Assembly: GCA_031425195.1 (NCBI GenBank)
Contig: JANPIX010000019.1
Span: 33,966-97,965 of the forward strand
Length of the DNA stretch: 64,000 nt
From: JANPIX01 sp031425195
GTDB lineage: Bacteria > Pseudomonadota > Alphaproteobacteria > Rhodobacterales > Rhodobacteraceae
Reading direction: 5' to 3'
Shown piece by piece: positions 44,346 through 53,484 of the stretch. A program made the position numbers and the translations under genes. The first letter of the stretch is position 1. Every line of letters begins with the position of its first letter. Under the pieces are notes generated by a model. The model was given only the letters and a program-made list of their open reading frames with translations, did not search any database and was not told the DNA's origin.

Positions 44346-45731
44346 ATGTTTGACAGTTTCATCATTCTGGCTGGCATGCGGACCGGCTCCAACTTTCTTG
44401 AGGCAAACCTGAACGCGATGACCGGCATCGCCAGCCATGGCGAACTGTTCAATCCGCATTTCATCGGCAAGAAAGATCGGGTCGAATGGCTGGGCTATGA
44501 TCTCGCACGGCGCGCCGCCGATCCGATGGCATTCTGGCATCACGTGCAGTCGCAAGGCAGCCAGCTTGCAGGCTTCCGGTTTTTTGAAGACCATGATCCA
44601 AGGGTCTTCGATGCGATGGTGGCCGATCCCCGCTGTGCCAAGATCATCCTGACGCGAAACCCGTTAGAGACGTTTGTATCGCTCGGCATCGCGCGCACCA
44701 CGGGCCAGTGGAAAATGACCAACGCCAAGATGCTGAAACCCGGCACCATGACGTTTGACGGTGCAGCGTTTCAGGCCCATCTGGCCGAAGTGCAGGCATT
44801 CCATCTGCGCATCCGGCGTGCGCTTCAAACCAGTGGCCAAACTGCATTCCACATTGATTATGAAGACCTTTTTGATCTTGACGTACTGAATGGTCTTGCG
44901 GCCTTTCTGGTCGTGGCGGGCCGGCTGGAACAACTGGACCCAAAGCTGAAAAAGCAGAACCCTGGCGATCTGTCCGCCAAGGTCGACAACCCCGATCAGA
45001 TGGAACAGGCGCTGTCAGCGCTTGATCCGTTCGGTCTTTCCCGGACGCCCGTGTTTGAACCAGCCCGCGCGCCGATGGTACCCGGGTTCATTGCATCCTC
45101 GGGGGCCGGGCTTTTGTTCATGCCCGTTCGTGGCGCGCCGACAGACCGGGTTCAGGACTGGCTTTCGCAACTGGGGGCAGGCGGCACGGAAACCGGGTTC
45201 AGCCAAAAGAACCTGCGCCAATGGAAAAAACGCTGGTCAGCGCCTTTGGCCTTTACAGTGCTGCAGCACCCGGTGGTCAGGGCGTTTGATGCTTACCTTG
45301 CCATACAGCACGGCGATCTGCCCGATCTCCGGCGGCTCATGGTTCAGGGACATGACCTGCCCATCCCGAATCCGGATGCGCCAGCTGACGCACAGCAAAG
45401 TGGGTTTCTTGCCTTTGTCAGGTTTGCAGGCATGACGCTGGCGGGGCAAACGGGTTTGCGTGTCCCGCCGCACTGGGCAACACAGACCGCCTGTGTCGAT
45501 GCGATGTCACAGGTTCAGCCGCCCGATCTGATCCTGCGCGAAGATCGCTTGCCACAAGGTCTCGCCTATCTTGCGGCAGAAGTCGGCATTTACCCTGCCC
45601 CGGCGTTCGCTGCTGTTACAGGGCCGGAGATGTTGGAAGCCATTTATGATGCGCAGATCGAACAGGCCGTCCAGATGGCCTACAAACGCGACTACCAAGG
45701 TTTTGGCTTTGCGCCTTGGCGTCCTGCCTAG
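44346..45731 (+). CDS. Sulfotransferase, two-part (Stf0/NodH-like N-terminal half)
   Basis: 461 residues. The N-terminal half has a PAPS loop ILAGMRTGSNFLEANL at about 7-22 and a 3'-phosphate motif KIILTRNPLETFVSLGIAR at about 98-116. The second half, from about 240, resembles a Sulfotransfer_2-type domain: GLLFMPVRGAPTDRVQDWL, then FTVLQHPVVRAFDAYLAI. Its first loop lacks the usual phosphate-binding Lys/Thr, so that half is probably inactive. It would sulfate a glycan; CysQ upstream could clear PAP. The gene starts 12 bases after the GT14-like gene. Its 3' end overlaps ptsN by four bases. Confidence 0.75.
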   Translation: MFDSFIILAGMRTGSNFLEANLNAMTGIASHGELFNPHFIGKKDRVEWLGYDLARRAADPMAFWHHVQSQGSQLAGFRFFEDHDPRVFDAMVADPRCAKIILTRNPLETFVSLGIARTTGQWKMTNAKMLKPGTMTFDGAAFQAHLAEVQAFHLRIRRALQTSGQTAFHIDYEDLFDLDVLNGLAAFLVVAGRLEQLDPKLKKQNPGDLSAKVDNPDQMEQALSALDPFGLSRTPVFEPARAPMVPGFIASSGAGLLFMPVRGAPTDRVQDWLSQLGAGGTETGFSQKNLRQWKKRWSAPLAFTVLQHPVVRAFDAYLAIQHGDLPDLRRLMVQGHDLPIPNPDAPADAQQSGFLAFVRFAGMTLAGQTGLRVPPHWATQTACVDAMSQVQPPDLILREDRLPQGLAYLAAEVGIYPAPAFAAVTGPEMLEAIYDAQIEQAVQMAYKRDYQGFGFAPWRPA

Positions 45732-46195
45732 GCCGCTTGTGATGACGCCCGCGCTTCGGTCAGGATGGCGTGCAGTTTGGACGGGTCGGTATTGGCCCGC
45801 AGTTTTGACAGGATCGCCGGATCGCGCATCGTGCGCGATACAAGGGCCAGCGCCTTGAGGTGATCGACGCCCGAATCCTTGGGCGCGAACAGGCCAAAGA
45901 TCAGGTCGACGGGCTGTCGGTCAACGCTGTCATAATCAAGTGGCCGCTCCAGCCGGACAAAGACACCGACGATGCGCTGCAGGTCTTCCAGCCGCGCATG
46001 AGGCAGGGCAATGCCATGCCCCACGCCCGTTGGCCCCAGACTCTCACGTTCCTGCAAACCGTCGACTGCGACAGCACCGTTAAGCTGATAGGCCTGGGCC
46101 GCGATTTCGCCCAGTTCCTGGAACAACCGCTTTTTGCTGGTCAGTTGCGCTACAACCCGAACAGCGCCGGGAATAAGAAGTTTGGAAAGTTCCAT
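45728..46195 (-). CDS. ptsN: Nitrogen-type PTS phosphocarrier EIIA-Ntr
   Basis: 155 residues. The phosphorylated His lies in ESLGPTGVGHGIALPHARLEDL (the last His, about residue 70). Other parts: NGAVAVDGLQERE before, and LIFGLFAPKDSGVDHLKALALVSR after. EIIA-Ntr is a regulatory PTS protein affecting K+ and (p)ppGpp signalling, not sugar uptake. It follows hpf on the same strand, as in most alphaproteobacteria, and its 3' end overlaps the sulfotransferase gene. Confidence 0.94.
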   Translation of the reverse strand: MELSKLLIPGAVRVVAQLTSKKRLFQELGEIAAQAYQLNGAVAVDGLQERESLGPTGVGHGIALPHARLEDLQRIVGVFVRLERPLDYDSVDRQPVDLIFGLFAPKDSGVDHLKALALVSRTMRDPAILSKLRANTDPSKLHAILTEARASSQAA

Positions 46196-46234
46196 AAGGT
46201 CCGATGATCCTGGCCCATGCGCTATGCAATGGCG

Positions 46235-46810
46235 TTATTTGCTGTTGCGAGGGTCGATCCAGCCGATATTGCCGTCTTCACGACGATAGACAACGTTGAC
46301 GCCACCATGACCTTCGTTCCGGAAGACAAGCATTCGCTGACCTGCAAGTTCCAACTGCATGACCGCCTCCCCTACGGTAATGGATGGGATCTTTGTCTCC
46401 ATTTCGGCAATGACAACTGGTTGCAGGCTTTCAGGTTCGGTTTCCTGATAATCTTCCGATCCGGCGAGGATATACGAGGCTCCTCCGTCGAATTCAACCG
46501 GCTCTGCACGGTCTTTGTGGTGATTGCGCAAGCGGCGCTTGTAGCGACGAAGTTGCTTGTCGAGCTTTTCGCGGCTGGCTTCGAACGCGGCATAAATTTC
46601 AGTCGCGGTGCCTTTCGCCTGTGCTGTCAGACCGGTGGAAAGATGAATGATCGATTCACAGTGAAGTTCGTATCCGTTGCGTGAAAAGACGACGACAGCT
46701 TCGGTCGGCCGTTGGGCATACTTTTCAACAATTTCACCCAGTTCCGCCTTGACGTGGGTTTGCAGCGCCTCGCCGATGTCGATCTGTTTTCCGCTGATCT
46801 GATATCGCAT
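46235..46810 (-). CDS. hpf: Long-form ribosome hibernation promoting factor
   Basis: 191 residues. The N-terminal domain (MRYQISGKQIDIGEAL, then YELHCESIIHLSTGLTAQAKG) binds the small subunit. The C-terminal dimerisation domain is intact (ITVGEAVMQLELAGQRMLVFRN and VVYRREDGNIGWIDP), so it should form 100S ribosome dimers. ATG 46810 gives the usual MRYQISG start. A 227-base gap lies upstream before lptB, with no recognisable gene; rpoN is absent from this interval. Confidence 0.95.
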   Translation of the reverse strand: MRYQISGKQIDIGEALQTHVKAELGEIVEKYAQRPTEAVVVFSRNGYELHCESIIHLSTGLTAQAKGTATEIYAAFEASREKLDKQLRRYKRRLRNHHKDRAEPVEFDGGASYILAGSEDYQETEPESLQPVVIAEMETKIPSITVGEAVMQLELAGQRMLVFRNEGHGGVNVVYRREDGNIGWIDPRNSK

Positions 46811-47037
46811 AGCGTCTCCTTTGAAGATGGGGACGGGGCGATGCCGAACCTGCAAAGCCCCGCTTTGCGGGTCAATTTCGGGTTGGGCGGGGCAAGCCTT
46901 TCAGGGTGCATGTCCGCGCCGGGGCGGTCGCAAGGGGGCAACAGGTGTGGCGAAAAGTTACACGCATTTCATCTATTGGCGGCACACCCGGCCCGGTTGT
47001 CAACAGTCACGTCGCCCGTGCCGCCCATTCCTGCCGA

Positions 47038-47796
47038 TCACGTGATTCGAAAGTTCTGACCCAGATAGACACGGCGCACAGTCTCATCCCGGATCACTTC
47101 GTCTGTGGTGCCGCTCATCAGAACCTTGCCGTCGTGCAGGATATAGGCGCGGTCGACGATTTCGAGCGTTTCGCGAACATTGTGATCGGTAATGAGAACA
47201 CCAATTCCCCGACTTTTCAGATCGGAAACCAGATGGCGGATTTCCCCCACGGCAATCGGATCGACCCCGGCAAAGGGTTCGTCAAGCAGCAGGTATTTCG
47301 GTTCGGCCGCCAGACAGCGCGCGATTTCAGCACGCCGCCGCTCTCCGCCTGACAGGGCGAGTGCCGGCGTGCGGCGCAGATGGGTGATCGAAAACTCGCT
47401 CAGCAATTCCTCCAGACGTTCGCGCCGCTTGTGACGGTCCGGCTCCCGGATTTCCAGAACGGCAAGGATGTTGTCTTCAACCGACAGCCCCCGAAAAATG
47501 GAAACTTCCTGCGGCAGATACCCGATGCCCATTCGTGCCCGGCGATACATCGGCAGCATCGTCACATCCTGCCCGTCGATAATGACCTGCCCGCCTTCCG
47601 GGGTAACCAACCCTGCGATGGAATAGAAACAGGTCGTCTTGCCAGAACCGTTCGGCCCCAGAAGGGCCACCACCTCGCCCCGGTTCAGGTGCATCGACAC
47701 ATCACGGATAACAGGCCGCTTGCGATAGCTTTTGCGCAGCGACAAGACGCGCAGCCCTGCATCGCCCTGCGTGACGGTCAATTCAGGGGCTGCCAT
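47038..47796 (-). CDS. lptB: LPS export ABC transporter ATP-binding protein LptB
   Basis: 252 residues. Walker A LGPNGSGKTTCFY at about 52-64, Q-loop YLPQEVSIFRGLSVEDN, signature LSGGERRRAEIARCLAAEP, Walker B LLLDEPFAGVDP, and the H-loop ITDHNVRETL, all typical of LptB. It powers lipopolysaccharide extraction from the inner membrane. It overlaps lptA by 14 bases and follows lptC-lptA. Confidence 0.96.
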   Translation of the reverse strand: MAAPELTVTQGDAGLRVLSLRKSYRKRPVIRDVSMHLNRGEVVALLGPNGSGKTTCFYSIAGLVTPEGGQVIIDGQDVTMLPMYRRARMGIGYLPQEVSIFRGLSVEDNILAVLEIREPDRHKRRERLEELLSEFSITHLRRTPALALSGGERRRAEIARCLAAEPKYLLLDEPFAGVDPIAVGEIRHLVSDLKSRGIGVLITDHNVRETLEIVDRAYILHDGKVLMSGTTDEVIRDETVRRVYLGQNFRIT

Positions 47797-48280
47797 TCGA
47801 CGCCCCCGGCTGGAACACGGTCTGGACGCGCCCCTCGATCACTCCGGTGCCTGCGGTCAGATCAATGACAAGCTTTTGGCCGGAAATCGCGTTGCTGCCC
47901 TGCGTCAGCAGAACATCACCTGTCATCACGATCTGCCCCGTGTCGATCGTGTAAACCGCCTCGCGCGCTTCGGCGGCATCGTTGGCGTTGGCAAACGTGA
48001 CACCCCCCGTCGCGTGAAGCGACCGGATCCCCTGCCCGTCTTCGGTGTATTCAACCACAACCACGGACGCCGCCAGTTTCAGCGCACCCTGCGAAATGGC
48101 AACATTGCCGGTAAACGTGGCGTTTCCGTCAGACTGATTGACGGCAAGCTGATCCGCACCGATTTCGACGGGCAGCGTTGGGTCCTGCTTCAACCCGCCC
48201 AGTGCGATATTGGCCTGCTGCGCCCAGACAGGCAGGGCCAGACACATCAACACGGGGAAAAGGGCACGGCGCAGGGTCAT
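47783..48280 (-). CDS. lptA: Periplasmic LPS transport protein LptA
   Basis: 165 residues. A signal peptide (RRALFPVLMCLALPVWAQ) is followed by an OstA/LptA beta-jellyroll (LPVEIGADQLAVNQSDGNATFTGNVAISQGALKLAASVVVV, IVMTGDVLLTQGSNAISGQKLVIDL). It bridges LPS across the periplasm. It overlaps lptB and lies 15 bases after lptC. Confidence 0.92.
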   Translation of the reverse strand: MTLRRALFPVLMCLALPVWAQQANIALGGLKQDPTLPVEIGADQLAVNQSDGNATFTGNVAISQGALKLAASVVVVEYTEDGQGIRSLHATGGVTFANANDAAEAREAVYTIDTGQIVMTGDVLLTQGSNAISGQKLVIDLTAGTGVIEGRVQTVFQPGASNGSP

Positions 48281-48295
48281 AAATGTCTTTCCGGG

Positions 48296-48913
48296 TCAAT
48301 CATTGGTCCTTGGCTGATACACCAGTTTCACGCCGTTCTCAAACATCAGAACATAATCACCATCGTGACCTTCTTGTGTCAGCGTCATGCTGCCTGCGCT
48401 TATCTGCCCCAACGGTCCATAGGCCGTAACCGCCCCGCCACTTGTGACGGACGTGCGGTTGGTCGCAACAGTCAGGGCATCGGTCTGCAACATCATGCCC
48501 GCAGCCGTGGAAATCTGCACGCCCCCTGTCAGATCGAGCGTGTCTGCGTTCGCGCCAAGCCGGGCCGTCGTGGCGTTGATACGCGTCGTCGCACCCTTTG
48601 GCGTGGTTACTGCAACCGTCACCCCGGCGGCGTTTGCCCCCGCCCCATCCCCCGCATCAGGGCGCGCCTCTATCGCAGTCAGGGTGACTGATGCACCATC
48701 GGCGGTAACGCCCGCAAAGCTGGGCAATGTCATGCGCGGTTCGCGGATGCGGTCTTCGATATCAACGCGGGCATAGGGAATGGCATCGGAAGGATCGATA
48801 CTGCGCGACACAAGAAACAGAGTTGAAAGTATACCCAGCGCGATCAGAGGCAATCCGACCTTGAGCCAGGCCACGATGCGCGAATGTGCCCCTTTGCCCC
48901 CGAACAGGGCCAT
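48296..48913 (-). CDS. lptC: LPS export protein LptC
   Basis: 205 residues with one N-terminal membrane anchor (IVAWLKVGLPLIALGILSTLFLV) and a periplasmic jellyroll of the YrbK/LptC type. ATG 48913 overlaps the kdsD stop (TGATG); a longer open frame starts further upstream in that gene. It forms the inner-membrane complex with LptBFG and passes LPS to LptA. The call rests on order and topology, since sequence motifs are weak. Confidence 0.88.
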   Translation of the reverse strand: MALFGGKGAHSRIVAWLKVGLPLIALGILSTLFLVSRSIDPSDAIPYARVDIEDRIREPRMTLPSFAGVTADGASVTLTAIEARPDAGDGAGANAAGVTVAVTTPKGATTRINATTARLGANADTLDLTGGVQISTAAGMMLQTDALTVATNRTSVTSGGAVTAYGPLGQISAGSMTLTQEGHDGDYVLMFENGVKLVYQPRTND

Positions 48914-49878
48914 CACACTACCCCGGCGCGCAGACAATCGTGGATGTGGATCAACCCGATGGCCGGGCCTGCCGCATCCGGTTCCTGCACGAACAGTGAT
49001 GTGATCTTGCGATCATTCATGGCGGCGACGGCACGTTCGGCCAACATGTCTGGGCCAATCGTCTTGGGCGCCTTGGTCATCACTTCGGCTGCCGTCAGCG
49101 ACAAAAGGCCATCCATGTGTCGCCGCAAATCGCCATCGGTGACGACACCGACAAGATGACCAAGGCCGTTCGTCACACCCACCACGCCGAAACCGCTGGC
49201 CGTCATGGCAAGCAGCGCATCACCCATCATCGTATCGGCCGTAACCATGGGAATTTCCGTATGCATCAGATCACGCACACGCAACAGTTGGGCACCCAGT
49301 TTGCCACCGGGGTGAAACACCCGAAACTGGTCGGGCGTGAACTTTCGATGCTCCATCAGCGAAATTGCCATCGCATCACCCAGTGCAAGCGTCATTGTCG
49401 TGCTGGTCGTGGGCACGATGCCGGTGTCACAAGCCTCGGTCGCGGGGGGAAGCAGGATGGCAACGTCAGACTGACGCAGCAGCGTCGACCCTTCCTTCCC
49501 GGCCACCCCGATCAAGGGGATGTCAAAACGCCGCGAATGCGCGACGATATCGGCCAGTTCAGGCGTTTCGCCGGAATTGGACAGCACCAGAACCACGTCG
49601 CCCCGCATGACCATGCCCAGATCACCATGGCTCGCTTCTGCCGGATGAATGAACTGCGCAGGCGTACCCGTGCTCGCGAAGGTTGCCGCAATCTTGCGCG
49701 CGATGTGGCCGGATTTGCCCATGCCGCAAACAATAACGCGGCCCTTCGACGCGAGGATCAGGTTGACGGCCTGAACAAAGCTTTCCCCCAGACTGTCCGA
49801 CAGCATGGCAAGCGCCTCGGCCTCGCGCGAGATGACGCGCCGGCCGGTTGCCAGAAACTCAGTGGTGGAAAAGGTCAT
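48913..49878 (-). CDS. kdsD: Arabinose-5-phosphate isomerase
   Basis: 321 residues. SIS domain: VIVCGMGKSGHIARKIAATFASTGTPAQFIHPAEASHGDLGMV and LVLSNSGETPELADIVAHSRR, with the A5P site. A pair of CBS domains follows from about residue 205 (MHTEIPMVTADTMMGDALLAM, KTIGPDMLAERAVAAM). It makes arabinose-5P, the first Kdo precursor, matching lptCAB and kdsB nearby. Its start overlaps the upstream exonuclease gene by 20 bases. Confidence 0.95.
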   Translation of the reverse strand: MTFSTTEFLATGRRVISREAEALAMLSDSLGESFVQAVNLILASKGRVIVCGMGKSGHIARKIAATFASTGTPAQFIHPAEASHGDLGMVMRGDVVLVLSNSGETPELADIVAHSRRFDIPLIGVAGKEGSTLLRQSDVAILLPPATEACDTGIVPTTSTTMTLALGDAMAISLMEHRKFTPDQFRVFHPGGKLGAQLLRVRDLMHTEIPMVTADTMMGDALLAMTASGFGVVGVTNGLGHLVGVVTDGDLRRHMDGLLSLTAAEVMTKAPKTIGPDMLAERAVAAMNDRKITSLFVQEPDAAGPAIGLIHIHDCLRAGVV

Positions 49879-50473
49879 TTGGTTCGTCCCAGCCCATCAG
49901 ATCCAGATCGGCCCGTGTCGGCAGAAAATCAAAACAGCGTTGTGCCAGCTCCATCCGGCCTTCGCGGTTCAGACGGATTTCCAGCTCGGCCTTCAGCTTG
50001 TGAAGATACAGCACATCAGACGCCGCATAGTCCTTTTGCGGCTCCGTCAGCGTTTCTGCCCCCCAGTCCGAGGTTTGCTGCTGTTTGGAAATGTCGACGC
50101 CCGCGAGATCGACGAGCAGATATTTCAGACCATGCCGGTCCGTGAAAGTTCGCACCAGTTTCGACGCGATTTTGGTGCACCACACAGGGGCCGTCAGAAC
50201 ACCAAAGGCCGTCTTCAGGGCAGCAATGTCAAAGCGGCCATAATGGAACAGCTTTGTCACCGCCGGGTCCGTCAGCATCCGTACCAGATTGGGCGCGCTT
50301 GTCTGACCTTTGGCAATATGAACCAGATGGGCATGCCCGTCACCCGATGACAGTTGCACTAGGCAAAGCCTGTCCCTGCGGGGGTCAAGACCCATCGTTT
50401 CCGTGTCGATGGCGACAACATTGCCCAGGTTCAAACCATCGGGCAAATCGCCTTTGTAAAGATGAACAGTCAC
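49859..50473 (-). CDS. RNase D-like 3'-5' exonuclease
   Basis: 204 residues carrying only the DEDD exonuclease domain, without the HRDC domain of long RNase D. Acidic motifs: VVAIDTETMGLDPRRDRL (first D-x-E), LFHYGRFDIAAL (second), YAASDVLYLHKLK (third, with Tyr). It should process or degrade structured RNA ends. It overlaps the kdsD start, a conserved adjacency in alphaproteobacteria. Confidence 0.9.
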   Translation of the reverse strand: MTVHLYKGDLPDGLNLGNVVAIDTETMGLDPRRDRLCLVQLSSGDGHAHLVHIAKGQTSAPNLVRMLTDPAVTKLFHYGRFDIAALKTAFGVLTAPVWCTKIASKLVRTFTDRHGLKYLLVDLAGVDISKQQQTSDWGAETLTEPQKDYAASDVLYLHKLKAELEIRLNREGRMELAQRCFDFLPTRADLDLMGWDEPNDLFHH

Positions 50474-50649
50474 GGAATGTCCTTCAGGTCATGGATGGAA
50501 ACAGGCAGGCGCGGGCCCGACGCGCGCTGCGTCAGCCTTAATCCCATGGCCCGGCAGGGTCAATCGCCGCAGGCCGCCTCATGAAATGGGCTTGTCGGTG
50601 ACGGGCGGGCGTGGTTCCGTGCCTAGCAATTTCATTGTCGGGCGTCGCA

Positions 50650-53196
50650 GTGTCTGAACCCATTAGCTGTATCCATTTTGCCACGCCGCTCAAGGCAAAG
50701 TCAAAGATCATTGCGATCTTTTCCTTCCGCTATGAGGCGCATCTCGTTGCTGCTTTGCTGGAAAATATCCGCCCTTTCGTGCACGGCTATGCCTACTGGG
50801 ACGACCGAGCCGCCGGGCCTGCCACGGGGGGTGAACCAAACCGCCGAAACCACCTGAACCGCGCCGCCCTTGCGATGGGCGCGGACTGGATATTGGGCGT
50901 CGATCCTGACGAGCGGTTCGAGGATGCGATGGCCAACAAGGTGCCCGATCTGACACAGGGCCATGACAACCGCGTTCTGTGGACTTTTCAGCTTAGGGAA
51001 ATGTTCACCGCAAACGACTGGCGTTCAGATGGTGTCTGGGGCTTCAAGACCCAGATGCGCCTCTATCCGGCAAGCGCTGCGCAGCAATCTGTCAGCCGGG
51101 AACTTCACGGCCCGTTTGTCCTGATCACTCCTGACTATTCGATGCGGCCAAGTGGCATCAACCTCTATCACCTCCGGCACATCGAACCGCTTCGCGGCCA
51201 GCATCGGCGCGACACCTACGCCATTGCCGATCCCGAACGGCGATATCATGCGTTTGGCTATGACTATCTGGCCGATCGTCGTGCCATGAACCTGACGTCA
51301 ATTGAACCGGGCCGCGGGTTTAGCCCCCCACACCTCGACGATGGCCAGCTTTGGGCACCTGAACTTTCACCGCGTGACGCGCCGATAACGCCAGATCCGC
51401 CTGCAAAGACAGTCGAATACATCGCCAGATCCTTGGCATCAGGTGGGGCCGTCAGCAGTTCGATCGCAGCAGAAGATATGGCGCGCGCCGGCACTGGTGA
51501 CGCGGATATGTTGATTGTCGCCGCTGGCCATGCCCTTCTGGCCCACCAGTCTGATCGGGCGCTTGCACTGTTGGCTGCCCCGCTCGCCCTGACCCGTCCG
51601 CCCCTGCCCGCCCTTCTGATGGCGGCTGAGGCGTTTTCGATGGCAGGCAACCATGACGCTGCCTTGGCCAAGATGAAAACGGCGCGGCTTTACGCGCCCG
51701 ACTCAGATTGGCTGCGTCGGGAAGAATCGCGGTTATCTGGTCCGGATCAAGATTTTCATGGGCTCGGTGCATTGTGGCGCAATTGGATCAAGGGCAATGC
51801 GACTGTGCTTGAGGGGCCAAGGAACGGCACGGGCCCGCTGACTGCCATCGTGATCGGGTACAAGGCCCAGGCTGGTCTGCCACGCGCCGTGCAAAGCATA
51901 CGGGATCAGGACGCAACTGTGGAAATCGTTGTCGTAAACTCGGGCGGGGGCAATGCCGCCGGGCTGCTGGCGCAACATCTGCCGCACATCCGCCTGTTTG
52001 ATATTCCTGAACGCCTTTTCGTGGGTGCCGCCCGGAACATCGGGATCGACGCGTCCCGCGCGCGGTATGTTGCTTTTCTCGCGGGTGATTGCGTGGCACA
52101 GCCAAGTTGGGTTTCGGGCAGGGTCGCCCGTCATACGGCAGGGGCGCACATGGTGTCTTCGGCGGTTCGTCCCGACACTCCGCGCTCGATCACCAGTATC
52201 GTCATGCAGGCTCTTTACTTCCGCGCACGGGATCCCCTTTCGCCCGCCGACCGTGTCATTCATTTCGGCCGGTCTTACACGCGCACATTCCTGCAGCAGG
52301 CAGGCTATTTCTCACCGGGCCTGCGGGCCGCCGAAGACGAACACTTCAACCGCCGTGCGGACCGGCTGGCACGCCCCGTCTGGGCGGGCGATGTGATCTG
52401 TACCCACCCCGCGCCAGGTTCCATCAGGGAATTGATGTCAGACATACGAAGACGGGCAATACGGTCCGCCATTCATTTTCGCGACGAGAAAGACTGGATC
52501 AACGTTCGCCTGAACAAGGCGCGCCGCGACGCGGCAGATTGGATCCGGCACCACGGTTCACTTGGGCGAGGTCGTAAATTTGCCGCGCAACTGGTGCTGA
52601 ACCTTGCGATCCGCCAGATGGAAAAGGGGTTCAACCACGCCCATCAGCAGTTCGAATCCGCCGCCCGTCTGGCCTCAATTGCACGCCGACACCGGCCCGC
52701 CAATGCCACTACGGCGCTTCGCCATGTCAAGGCGGCCCTTGCGGTTTCATCTCAGGATGTGCGCCTGCACCTTCTTCATGCGCGGGTGTTGGCTGCACTC
52801 AACCGGCATGATGCGGCGCTTGCTGTCTGCGCCACCGCGCGCGGCATCAGCCTGACAAATGTGTCCGTGCTCCGTGAAGCTGCGGCCTTGGCGCGCAAAA
52901 CAGGCGGGCCAATCGCGGCACTTGCCATGGCGGAACAGTCATTGCTTGTCAGTTCAACCCGCCACGCCCCGCTTTTGGCCACCGCGGAACTGGCAAGGGA
53001 TGCCGACTGCTTTGATCTCGCGCTGTGTCTGGCGCAGCGCGCGCTTGTTTTCGCCCCGAACGCCCCCGAAGTTCACGAAATGCTCGCCGATCTTCACCAG
53101 ACGGCAGGCGATACAACTGCGTCGCAACGACGAAGCCGGATGGCCATGGACCTGCGTGAAACGGCCGACGCGATGGCACGGCTTGCCAACACATGA
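50650..53196 (+). CDS. Large chimeric glycosyltransferase with TPR-like repeats
   Basis: 848 residues from GTG 50650; GTG 50611 is a possible longer start. Order: an N-terminal PF13704-like glycosyltransferase module (FSFRYEAHLVAALLENIRPF, then VDPDERFEDA) to about 270; TPR-like helices to about 375; a family 2 glycosyltransferase from about 395 (LTAIVIGYKAQAGLPRAVQSI, VVVNSGGGNAAG, GAARNIGIDAS, FLAGDCVAQP); and a C-terminal TPR-like run from about 660. This gives two sugar-transfer domains in one chain. The product is unknown but probably a surface glycan. A terminator follows. It is divergent from the RNase D-like gene. Confidence 0.7.
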   Translation: MSEPISCIHFATPLKAKSKIIAIFSFRYEAHLVAALLENIRPFVHGYAYWDDRAAGPATGGEPNRRNHLNRAALAMGADWILGVDPDERFEDAMANKVPDLTQGHDNRVLWTFQLREMFTANDWRSDGVWGFKTQMRLYPASAAQQSVSRELHGPFVLITPDYSMRPSGINLYHLRHIEPLRGQHRRDTYAIADPERRYHAFGYDYLADRRAMNLTSIEPGRGFSPPHLDDGQLWAPELSPRDAPITPDPPAKTVEYIARSLASGGAVSSSIAAEDMARAGTGDADMLIVAAGHALLAHQSDRALALLAAPLALTRPPLPALLMAAEAFSMAGNHDAALAKMKTARLYAPDSDWLRREESRLSGPDQDFHGLGALWRNWIKGNATVLEGPRNGTGPLTAIVIGYKAQAGLPRAVQSIRDQDATVEIVVVNSGGGNAAGLLAQHLPHIRLFDIPERLFVGAARNIGIDASRARYVAFLAGDCVAQPSWVSGRVARHTAGAHMVSSAVRPDTPRSITSIVMQALYFRARDPLSPADRVIHFGRSYTRTFLQQAGYFSPGLRAAEDEHFNRRADRLARPVWAGDVICTHPAPGSIRELMSDIRRRAIRSAIHFRDEKDWINVRLNKARRDAADWIRHHGSLGRGRKFAAQLVLNLAIRQMEKGFNHAHQQFESAARLASIARRHRPANATTALRHVKAALAVSSQDVRLHLLHARVLAALNRHDAALAVCATARGISLTNVSVLREAAALARKTGGPIAALAMAEQSLLVSSTRHAPLLATAELARDADCFDLALCLAQRALVFAPNAPEVHEMLADLHQTAGDTTASQRRSRMAMDLRETADAMARLANT

Positions 53197-53197
53197 A

Positions 53198-53221
53198 AAA
53201 GCCCCCGGCGAGGGGGGCTTT
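53198..53221. terminator. Bidirectional terminator between glycosyltransferase and tRNA genes
   Basis: A perfect 9-bp stem AAAGCCCCC/GGGGGCTTT, 6-base loop, A-tract before and T-tract after. It ends the rightward gene and can also end the leftward tRNA transcript. Confidence 0.75.
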
Positions 53222-53247
53222 CATGGCCGTCAGGAAGGCCAGCGACG

Positions 53248-53332
53248 TGGTGCCCAGGAAAGGACTCGAACCTTCACACCTTGCGGCACACGGACCTGAA
53301 CCGTGCGCGTCTACCAATTCCGCCACCTGGGC
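53248..53332 (-). tRNA. tRNA-Leu (anticodon CAG)
   Basis: Reverse complement of 53248-53332 folds as a leucine tRNA of 85 bases including an encoded CCA. The 7-bp acceptor stem is GCCCAGG/CCTGGGC with discriminator A. The anticodon arm CACGG-TTCAGGT-CCGTG exposes CAG, which reads CUG. A long variable arm (class II) and the GGTTCGAGTCC T-arm are present. Confidence 0.93.
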
Positions 53333-53484
53333 AGGTGTCGTGGAGGGCTAGCTAATGGGGCGGGGTGGCGCTGTCAACAGGGTCAGGGCAAAATCGTTGC
53401 GTCCATTTGCGCCTTGTTTGGCGGCGGCCCTGTGGCTATTCAGGCCGCATCACATGGCGTTGGCATCAGACAGGGGCGCGCAAC

